From: Bacteroidales bacterium
Lineage (GTDB): Bacteria; Bacteroidota; Bacteroidia; Bacteroidales; VadinHA17
Reading direction: 5' to 3'
Assembly (NCBI GenBank): GCA_012519515.1
Contig: JAAYQC010000024.1
Location: forward strand, 1-42,527
DNA length: 42,527 bases
The stretch's first letter is position 1. Every line of letters starts with the position of its first letter. A program made the translations under genes and the position numbers. The notes under the pieces were generated by a model. That model was not told the origin of the DNA, ran no database searches, and saw only the letters and a list, made by a program, of their open reading frames with translations. Shown piece after piece: positions 35,130 to 42,527 of the stretch.

Positions 35130-38100
35130 CTATTTTGATACCACGAGTTTCTGGGTGAACATGGTGATGTTGTCCGTTCCCATCTGTACAATGTAGACCC
35201 CATGCTTAAAGTTGACCGGGATCTGGAAATCTCTTACTCCCGGTTCAACCAAATCGCTGTAAATTATTTTTCCATCGAGGCCAAGAATCTTGATAAAATC
35301 GGGATTGAATTCAGGATCATCTATTCTGATATTCACGATATCCCTGGCCGGATTTGGAAATAACTTCACAATCAGGTCTTCATAATCGGTACGGCTCTTA
35401 TGCCTGTAGCCGAAGATCCTGAGTTCCGAAACATAGTTCCAGTTGTCGGTAGAATTGCCAAGCCCTACGAATTTAAGGTAGCTGTATTCGGTAACAGCTT
35501 TTGACAAGGGGAATACAAACACATGGATCCCGCCTGAGAATGAGCATGATTTGGCTTTTTTGAGTATTGATTCCCAGTTCTCCCCGTCGTTTGACCCATA
35601 AATATCAAAGTAGCTCTCGCTTTTTTGACCCGGCTGGAACGCGATTTTTATGTGATGTATGATGAATGGGGATTTCAGTTCGAGGATAAGGCTTTGTTCT
35701 TCACCCTTTGACGACCACATGGTAGTGATATTGCCGTCGACCACGTTGTAGGGATGGTTTGTAGAATGGAAATCCGAAGCGCTTACCGAAATCACTTCCG
35801 CGGCCTCGAGATAGGGTTCGTAGGGAATAATGGTAATGGGAAAGGTTTTTGTCTGTGTAGTCTTGCCGTCGCTGACTGTCAGAGCGAATTCATATGTCTG
35901 TTTCGTATCAATAACGGGGGCAAGAAATTGAATTGCTTCACCGGTGTTTGATGAAACAGGAATGTTGTCGGGAGTCTTCCATGAGAAGCTTAGCTTGTCC
36001 ATATCCGGATCATAGCTTCCTTTGGCACTTATATCACCGATAAAGCCCGAGTAGGTCCTTTCCGGGAAGTTAACAACCGGAACGGGAGGTGAATTGGGAG
36101 TTGTCGGGGGCGGAGTGACAACAGCAGGAGGCGAAACAGGCTGGCTGATTCTGTTTGTAACGCTTTGGGCGCTTATCGTGGCCGCCTGACCTCCGGCAGC
36201 TGTCTGCAAAGGGTTTGTTGAAGGTTTGGTATATGCAACAGTGACGGTGTTACCGTAGGCAACCGGGATCGCAAGGCTAAGAAGCACTTTTGTACCTGAT
36301 ACCGACACTGTACTGATGCTGCGCGTGGTCGAATTGACCTGAACGGTAAATGCCGAAACGGCCGGAACTATATTGGCCAGCGCGAGATTGTAGGTAATTT
36401 CGATAACCGAGGGAGCTGTGTTTTCAACAACCGAACTGACGTAAACCGGAGCCGGGGGTGGAGGAGGAGCTGCTATCCTGTTTGTAACGCTTTGGGCACT
36501 TATCGTGGCCGCCTGACCTCCGGCAGCTGTCTGCAAAGGGTTTGTTGAAGGTTTGGTATATGCAACAGTGACAGTGTTCCCGTATGCCGCTGGGCTTGAC
36601 AGGGTAAGCATGACTTTTGTACCCGATACCGACACTGAACTGACACTTCTCGCCGTGGAGTTGACCCGGACTGTAAATGCAGATGCAGCGGGTATAATAC
36701 TGGCAAGGGAAAGGTTGTAGCTCATCTCAATAACGGAGGGAGCGCCGTTTTTTATCTCGGAACTGACGTAAACCGGAACAGCGGGAGGTGGAGGAGGAGC
36801 TGCTATCCTGTTTGTAACGCTTTGAGCACTCAGCGAGGCTGCCTGACCTCCGGCAGGTGTCTGCAAAGGATTTGTTGAAGGTTTGTTGTATGCTACAGTG
36901 ACGGTGTTGCCATATGCCACAGGACTTGAAAGAGTAAGAAGCACCTTTGTTCCTGATACGGAGACTGAACTGACGCTTCTTGCTGCAGAGTTTACCTGAA
37001 CCGAGAACGATGAAGCTGCCGGCACTATGTTGGCCAGCGAGAGATTGTAGGTCATTTCCAGTATTGAAGGAGCGCCGTCCTTAATCTCTGAGCTGACATA
37101 AACCGGTACGGCCGGTGCAGGCGGGGCTGCTATCCTGTTTGTAACGCTTTGTGCACTCAGCGAGGCTGCCTGTCCTCCGGCAGGTGTCTGCAAAGGATTT
37201 GTTGAAGGTTTGTTGTATGCTACAGTGACGGTGTTGCCATATGCCACAGGACTTGAAAGAGTAAGAAGCACTTTTGTTCCTGATACGGAGACTGAACTGA
37301 CGCTTCTTGCTGCAGAGTTTACCTGGACTGAAAACGATGAAGCTGCCGGTACTATGTTGGCCAGCGAGAGATTGTATGTCATTTCCAGTATTGAAGGAGC
37401 ACCGTCCTTTATTTCGGAGCTCACATATGCCGGTACTGCCGGCGGTGCGGACGGATTGGGATCAACCATGAGCACCGCAGAGGTATACGGCGCCAGGGTG
37501 ATAGAACCATCGTATTTTGTACCCTTCACGTCGATATAGCTGCCATTGAGCGAAACAACCCTGTTCGATGTGGAGGCGTTGTATTCGAAGCGGATTTTGC
37601 TGGGATCGGAGAAAGTAAGTGGGGAAATATAGGAATTTCGGTCCTGTCCGGTAAAAGATTGCCAGTTGGACAATGACCTATTGACAGATGCGCTGTTCCA
37701 TCCACTAGACCATGTTCTTGCTACTGAAGAGTTGTCGAGCGGTCTGGCATAACAATTGTAGTTGGCAGAACCGAAGCTCGAGATGTCGTTGCTATTAGTG
37801 CAAAATGCAAGAACCACTTGAGTCTTATATCTGGCAAAAAAAATGTTATTGTTCATCGTTACATTCTTGATGGGATCATTTGGGCTGTAACTGTCATGTA
37901 TAAATAAAATCTGTGATCCATAGTTGTCATTGCCACTACCATTGTCAAATAGTGTATTGCGATTTATCTCTAGTTCATGTGCATTATGAATATACATTCC
38001 TGATGAATTACAATGAGCTACTGTATTATCAGTCAGAACAACACTGCTTGTTCTGTCGTCTATGTAAATCCCATGTGCATTTTCTTGATTATTTGCTACT

Positions 38101-39419
38101 CCCTTACCATATCCCTTACCATTAAGAACAATGTTATTTGTTACTTTTCTTCCTGTGCAAGCCGTTCCTGTTCCTGTGTAAGTATAAATTCCTCCGCCAT
38201 CATTCTTTATAAGATTAAAAGTATTAACCAAATTTTGTGTGATGACTGTATTGTTTCCGTGAAAATGAATGCCAATATAACCAGAATTTTCAATGATATT
38301 ATTTTGGATCAGACTATTAGCTCCCAGAGAAATCATTCCAATATAAGTACCATCGCCACTACGGCCCATTCCTGCTATAATTCCGGAATTCGATATGTAA
38401 TTGTTTTGAATAATCGCATTTGTGTGGTAAATATTTAATTCAATGCCGTTATTATTATTGTTATCTATTGTATTGTTGATAATCCTGCAATATGGTGAAG
38501 AACCAGTCCAGGGGCCATAAATGCCCATGCCTCCTGTAAATTTTATACTGCAATTCTGGATTGTAATATAACCAGAGTTACTTATTTGGATGCCATATTT
38601 GTTACCACCTTCGAATGACAGATTATCTACCAAAATATGATTGTTTCCGCTAAAAGATACCAACTGATCAAGTGTGCTCACTTTTACAACATAATCGGCA
38701 GGATTTGCAGTTCCAAAATACATATAGAATGTCGAGCCGTCAGAATACCATTCTCCGAGCCTATCGAGAGTTCTAATGTGACTTTGAATAAAGTATCCGT
38801 AACCGTCTCTGGGTGTGTAATCTGAAGCTGTTTTATAATATAGAGTCGTACCTGAGTGACTTGTTATTAAATTCCGATCGTATATGTAATTGACTTTTCT
38901 GATGACAACCTCGCCACCAGTCCAGTCAGGTGATGACGGTAATTCTGAATCTGTTATTGATGAATTTGAGTTATGTGAGTCAATTGAAAGGAATCCAGTA
39001 TTTGGCCATCTGCCAATTGGAGTATTAACGCCGTTTACGGTTACAATATTTGGCACTGACTCGCTGGTAAGTCTTGATGAATAGATCCCATTACCATTAT
39101 TGGTCCATTCATTTATTGTTGTAAAACCAGTAATAATAGGCTTATTGCCGGACCCGTATGAAGATATAGTTATTGGATTGCCTGATAAACCAGATTTTGA
39201 AATTTTAAGAGTACCATAAAACACATCATTCCTTTTAAAAAGAATGCGATCACCTGGATTAAAGCTGGACGACGCGGCATTTACTTTTGAAATTGTCCTC
39301 CAGGGTGTTGAACTCGATAGGCCGTCAGAAGAATCATTGCCTGTGGAGCTAATATAATAATCTTTTGCTGAGGCAATAAAGCTAAATAAACATAGTAATA
39401 GAGTAAAAAATCCTCTCAT
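35130..39419 (-). CDS. Right-handed parallel beta-helix protein with four SWM-type repeats, discoidin-like domain and T9SS type-A sorting signal
   Basis: N-terminal KDYYISSTGNDSSDGLSSSTPWRTISKVN; beta-helix (IIQNNYISNSGI, LIQNNIIENSGYIGIHFHGN); four near-identical YVSSEIKDGAPSILEMTYNLSLANIVPAASSF.. units; LFPNPARDIVNIRI...GVYIVQM C-terminus. Confidence 0.9.
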   Translation of the reverse strand: MRGFFTLLLCLFSFIASAKDYYISSTGNDSSDGLSSSTPWRTISKVNAASSSFNPGDRILFKRNDVFYGTLKISKSGLSGNPITISSYGSGNKPIITGFTTINEWTNNGNGIYSSRLTSESVPNIVTVNGVNTPIGRWPNTGFLSIDSHNSNSSITDSELPSSPDWTGGEVVIRKVNYIYDRNLITSHSGTTLYYKTASDYTPRDGYGYFIQSHIRTLDRLGEWYSDGSTFYMYFGTANPADYVVKVSTLDQLVSFSGNNHILVDNLSFEGGNKYGIQISNSGYITIQNCSIKFTGGMGIYGPWTGSSPYCRIINNTIDNNNNNGIELNIYHTNAIIQNNYISNSGIIAGMGRSGDGTYIGMISLGANSLIQNNIIENSGYIGIHFHGNNTVITQNLVNTFNLIKNDGGGIYTYTGTGTACTGRKVTNNIVLNGKGYGKGVANNQENAHGIYIDDRTSSVVLTDNTVAHCNSSGMYIHNAHELEINRNTLFDNGSGNDNYGSQILFIHDSYSPNDPIKNVTMNNNIFFARYKTQVVLAFCTNSNDISSFGSANYNCYARPLDNSSVARTWSSGWNSASVNRSLSNWQSFTGQDRNSYISPLTFSDPSKIRFEYNASTSNRVVSLNGSYIDVKGTKYDGSITLAPYTSAVLMVDPNPSAPPAVPAYVSSEIKDGAPSILEMTYNLSLANIVPAASSFSVQVNSAARSVSSVSVSGTKVLLTLSSPVAYGNTVTVAYNKPSTNPLQTPAGGQAASLSAQSVTNRIAAPPAPAVPVYVSSEIKDGAPSILEMTYNLSLANIVPAASSFSVQVNSAARSVSSVSVSGTKVLLTLSSPVAYGNTVTVAYNKPSTNPLQTPAGGQAASLSAQSVTNRIAAPPPPPAVPVYVSSEIKNGAPSVIEMSYNLSLASIIPAASAFTVRVNSTARSVSSVSVSGTKVMLTLSSPAAYGNTVTVAYTKPSTNPLQTAAGGQAATISAQSVTNRIAAPPPPPAPVYVSSVVENTAPSVIEITYNLALANIVPAVSAFTVQVNSTTRSISTVSVSGTKVLLSLAIPVAYGNTVTVAYTKPSTNPLQTAAGGQAATISAQSVTNRISQPVSPPAVVTPPPTTPNSPPVPVVNFPERTYSGFIGDISAKGSYDPDMDKLSFSWKTPDNIPVSSNTGEAIQFLAPVIDTKQTYEFALTVSDGKTTQTKTFPITIIPYEPYLEAAEVISVSASDFHSTNHPYNVVDGNITTMWSSKGEEQSLILELKSPFIIHHIKIAFQPGQKSESYFDIYGSNDGENWESILKKAKSCSFSGGIHVFVFPLSKAVTEYSYLKFVGLGNSTDNWNYVSELRIFGYRHKSRTDYEDLIVKLFPNPARDIVNIRIDDPEFNPDFIKILGLDGKIIYSDLVEPGVRDFQIPVNFKHGVYIVQMGTDNITMFTQKLVVSK
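36140..37440 (-). repeat. Four intragenic repeats with a period of about 325-330 bp (SWM/SwmB-like units with proline linkers)
   Basis: The phrase ctgtttgtaacgctttg recurs near 36150, 36478, 36807 and 37134, with long near-identical flanks. Confidence 0.9.
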
Positions 39420-39746
39420 AGGCTATTGTGGGTATTCTCCTAATTTGACTAACAAAAACAAATCTTTGACAAATGCTGCAAATTAAACGATAAATTTTAA
39501 TATTTGGTATATATGTTAATTTTTCATGTAAGAATTTTTATTATTTGTTAATAATTCCTGAGATACTTTATTCATAGTTTTATGAAAGAGGTTTGACAGG
39601 TTATACCATCGACCATGTAGTTAAATGATTTATTTAAAGAAAAAAAGTTAAAGAAATTGCCGTGGTTGCCGAAGTAGGCTATTAGTGTGGACATTATCCT
39701 CTCAACTTAAATGGATCCAGGTATTAGTACCAGACAGATGAGGACT

Positions 39747-39813
39747 CCGATTTAATCGGGAAAGAGAACCCATGGTAAAATCCGCTTTAAGCCATCGGTG
39801 GATAATACCGGTT
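39747..39813 (+). promoter_or_regulatory. Structured leader candidate upstream of the acetyltransferase / polysaccharide region
   Basis: CCGAT-tta-ATCGG (39747-39759), then AACC(cat)GGTA-aa-ATCC (39767-39783) pairing with GGAT-aa-TACCGGTT (39800-39813), followed by a T-rich tract. Confidence 0.45.
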
Positions 39814-40007
39814 TTCAATTTTGACATTTTATTAATATCTTTACTCTGTAGTATGGTTGTATATTTTTGAAACACACTGCCAAAATATTAATAAACAACA
39901 TATTAATATACTGGTCATGCTGCATCTTTAAAAATTTCTATTTGGTTTTCAACTTTTTAAAGAACTGCTAAACTTGAGTTTATTGTTATTCAAATACTAG
40001 TAATGTT

Positions 40008-40559
40008 ATGAATCTAACTATAAAAGCTGACTTGTATCGTCATGAAGGTCTTTCCGGAGTTCGGGGATTTATAAAAGGTTGGTTTATCCCAGGATTCAGG
40101 TATACATATATCTTACGTAGAATGACAAAAAATGGCAGTTGGTTATTAGTTCGATTATTTTTCAGGTTGCTCAAAAGAAGGTACAGATTCAAATATGGCT
40201 TTGAAATTGATCCTAACGCCATTATCGGGGAAGGCTTTTATCTAACTAGTCATTGTGGCCCTGTTATTATTGGTCCAATCAAAATAGGAAAATATTGTAA
40301 TATTTCTCATTCTGTAACAATAGGAAGATCATACAGAGGTGGCGTTCTTGGTCGTCCGGTTATAGGAGATTATGTATGGATTGGTCCCGGCGCAATACTT
40401 GTCGGGGATATAAAGATTGGTTGCAATGTACTTATTGCTCCCAATACATTTGTTAATTTTGATGTTCCGGATAACTCCTTGGTTATTGGAAATCCAGGTA
40501 TAATCAAACCTAAAGAAAATCCAACAAAAAACTATATTAACAATATTCTGAATAAGTAA
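40008..40559 (+). CDS. Serine acetyltransferase-like hexapeptide-repeat transferase
   Basis: 183 aa; IGEGFYLTSHCGPVIIGPIKIGKYCNISHSVTIGRSYRGGVLGRPVIGDYVWIGPGAILVGDIKIGCNVLIAPNTFVNFDVPDNSLVIGNPG. Confidence 0.88.
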   Translation: MNLTIKADLYRHEGLSGVRGFIKGWFIPGFRYTYILRRMTKNGSWLLVRLFFRLLKRRYRFKYGFEIDPNAIIGEGFYLTSHCGPVIIGPIKIGKYCNISHSVTIGRSYRGGVLGRPVIGDYVWIGPGAILVGDIKIGCNVLIAPNTFVNFDVPDNSLVIGNPGIIKPKENPTKNYINNILNK

Positions 40560-40623
40560 AAACAGATTAGCTTCCAGGGATGTGTTTTCAATCATGACAT
40601 ATTAATCAGCGAATTAAAATATT

Positions 40624-41655
40624 TCAGATAATAAAGAATGGAATAAGGATTATCCAATAATAAAACAGGCTAAGTGTTTCTTTCCATAGACTCAAGTTGC
40701 TGTTCCTGTAAAAATCTGGTTGATTAATCTCGGTAATTGGAATAATTCCAATGTCATATGATTTATTTAATACTCTTTTATATGTTATCCAAGTCCTTCT
40801 TGAATGAACTCCAAGTGACATAATATTTAAGCCCCTTATCTGGTATTCGGAAGTATCTATCCATCTTTTTACAGCGAGAGCACTTGCAAGGGTTCTGTTC
40901 ATCCTCGTATTTTCAGCTGTTATGACAATAATTTTTGATGAATCAACCCCACTGGAGATCAGTTTACGTTTTTTTATCGCTGGGCTTGAGTCATAATCGC
41001 TGGGCATTCTGTTTTTATTGTCCAGAGCCCCGATATCATACACTGAATTGTTTCGGTAATGTATTTTGATTATTTCATTAAATATCAATTCTTTAACATA
41101 AAGGTTTCTGTCGCCGTAATCATCTAACATATCATTGGTAAACTCGATCATCAGCGAGTCAATTGATCCAAGAGAACCATACCATTTAACAGGATATTTT
41201 TGCTTTTTCATGCTGATGTTAAAATCAGAAATCAAAGAATCATTTACGTAAAAATTTATATGTGATTGGTAGATTCCGTCCATTTCACTAAATGCATCTA
41301 TTTCAATTAGATGTTCTTCCTTTAAAGTTTCGTCTTTAAAAATCTGTCCGGGATAAAATATTAGAAATCCATTCATTCCTACAGTACAATAGTCAAGGCC
41401 GTAATGTTTTAGACCAGTCAGAATAATCAGATTATATGACTCTCTCTCAAACTCCTTTTTAGCAGAATCGATAGTATAACTTGGTAGCCATCCTTCAAGG
41501 ATAACTGTATTGGCATCTACTCTATGAGATGGTGAGAGATATGTAACTAGTCTGTTTGTGCTGAAATTACCAAATAGCAGCATACCTGCGATGATTACCA
41601 ATGTTAAAGTAAGAAATACTACAGGCTTTCTCAATTTTTTAATTTTCTTATTCAA
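40624..41655 (-). CDS. ElyC/SanA/YdcF (DUF218)-like membrane protein with inserted beta-rich module
   Basis: VILEGWLPSYTIDSAKKEFERESYNLIILTG; MNRTLASALAVKRWIDTSEYQIRGLNIMSLGVHSRRTWITYKRVL; central insert IEFTNDMLDDYGDRNLYVKELIFNE. Confidence 0.65.
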   Translation of the reverse strand: MNKKIKKLRKPVVFLTLTLVIIAGMLLFGNFSTNRLVTYLSPSHRVDANTVILEGWLPSYTIDSAKKEFERESYNLIILTGLKHYGLDYCTVGMNGFLIFYPGQIFKDETLKEEHLIEIDAFSEMDGIYQSHINFYVNDSLISDFNISMKKQKYPVKWYGSLGSIDSLMIEFTNDMLDDYGDRNLYVKELIFNEIIKIHYRNNSVYDIGALDNKNRMPSDYDSSPAIKKRKLISSGVDSSKIIVITAENTRMNRTLASALAVKRWIDTSEYQIRGLNIMSLGVHSRRTWITYKRVLNKSYDIGIIPITEINQPDFYRNSNLSLWKETLSLFYYWIILIPFFII

Positions 41656-42024
41656 TATTATTCAATTTTAACCGTTCATCCAAAGTAGTTCTTTCAGTTT
41701 AATTTTCTAACTGATTCAGGAAATTTTTCTGAGAGGATTAAAATTTTCTTCCGGCATGGGGGTAATAAAAATTAACTGATTAATGAGATTCATATATTGT
41801 TTCTTTTTAGTATCAGCAAAAAAGCTGGAATATGAATTTATATGGCATCAATTATTACCTTTTTGAGACAGAATTATATTGATGTTAACAGTATGTTGTT
41901 CAATGATATTTGTTAATCGCTGTTGTGACTGACGGGGCGAAGCTGTATATTGTATTGCTATATCGCAAGCCGGATTCAATATTGAGGGAAGTTTTTTATT
42001 CACTTATTAACCACCAATAATCTT

Positions 42025-42527
42025 TTGAAAGCAGGATTTATCAAATCGTTTTTTACAGAAGGGCATGAGCGTAGCATTAAGGCCAAGAAGAATATTCTTG
42101 CATCGATCCTTATTAAAGGATTCAGTATTGGCATAAGTCTTCTTCTTGTACCGCTTACCATAAATTATGTAAACTCATCTCGATATGGTATCTGGCTTAC
42201 AATAAGTTCTATAATTGGTTGGCTAAGTTTCTTCGACATTGGGCTTACTCAGGGTTTGAGAAACCGTTTTGCTGAAGCAAGAGCAAAAAATGAGAATCAG
42301 ATTGCTCAGGTTTTTGTTAGTACGACTTTTGCAATCTTATCAATAATCTTCGCGACATTATGGATAATCTATTTGTTTAGCCATAGTTATTTGAACTGGT
42401 CAAATATTCTTAAGGTACCTTCGGAAATGAATACCGAAATATCCATTCTTGCTTTAATTGTTTTTACATATTTCTGCATTTCATTCGTGCTTAAGATTAT
42501 TAACACGATTCTTCTTGCTGATCAGCA
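42025..42527 (+). CDS. Wzx-like polysaccharide flippase / MATE-like transporter (partial, runs off window; probable TTG start)
   Basis: Open frame from TTG at 42025: LKAGFIKSFFTEGHERSIKAKKNILASILIKGFSIGISLLLVPLTINYVNSSRYGIWLTISSIIGWLSFFDIGLTQGLRNRFAEARAKNENQ... Not in the supplied ORF track. Confidence 0.8.
   Translation, partial: MKAGFIKSFFTEGHERSIKAKKNILASILIKGFSIGISLLLVPLTINYVNSSRYGIWLTISSIIGWLSFFDIGLTQGLRNRFAEARAKNENQIAQVFVSTTFAILSIIFATLWIIYLFSHSYLNWSNILKVPSEMNTEISILALIVFTYFCISFVLKIINTILLADQ

Noticed and set aside
36140-37440. Possible CRISPR or mobile repeat array
   Set aside because: Period of about 325 bp, in frame, and encodes clean SWM-like protein repeats.
1-42527. tRNA, rRNA, integrase or IS transposase genes
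   Set aside because: None recognised on either strand by eye; a tRNAscan/ISfinder run would be needed to exclude them formally.

Overview
A 42.5 kb Bacteroidota-type chromosomal window. The host call is inferred from SusC/SusD, type IX secretion (T9SS) sorting domains and PorP/SprF. From left to right it contains: (1) the end of an MNT-HepT type toxin-antitoxin pair, followed by a hairpin-rich and CCCTG-repeat-rich intergenic region; (2) a split HipA-like two-gene cassette with the kinase part first, the N-terminal domain second, and no visible HipB; (3) a large carbohydrate locus (about 4.7-26.1 kb) with SusC/SusD, GH3, an SGNH hydrolase, a tandem alpha/beta hydrolase, four sugar-phosphate isomerase-like TIM barrels, three Gfo/Idh/MocA oxidoreductases (most of these carrying twin-arginine-like N-termini), a UroD-family protein and a barrel-less SusC-like plug protein; (4) a T9SS type-B block with two paralogous repeat adhesins, PorP/SprF and OmpA/PD40; (5) a mosaic 1429-aa T9SS beta-helix/SWM-repeat protein; (6) the start of an AT-rich exopolysaccharide region with a hexapeptide acetyltransferase, a DUF218 protein with an inserted module, and a Wzx-like flippase running off the end. 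The strongest possibly undescribed signal is a conserved leader of about 120 nt, present twice, upstream of the isomerase operon (4741-4863) and of susC (13308-13424). Each copy encodes a 38-40 aa peptide (MKxTCxKFxNxY..N.QSCG...) whose stop overlaps the next start codon as ATGA. Differences between the copies include five codons changed only synonymously, and both copies keep an 8-bp RNA helix with a 38-nt loop. All calls were made by eye; no database searches were run.
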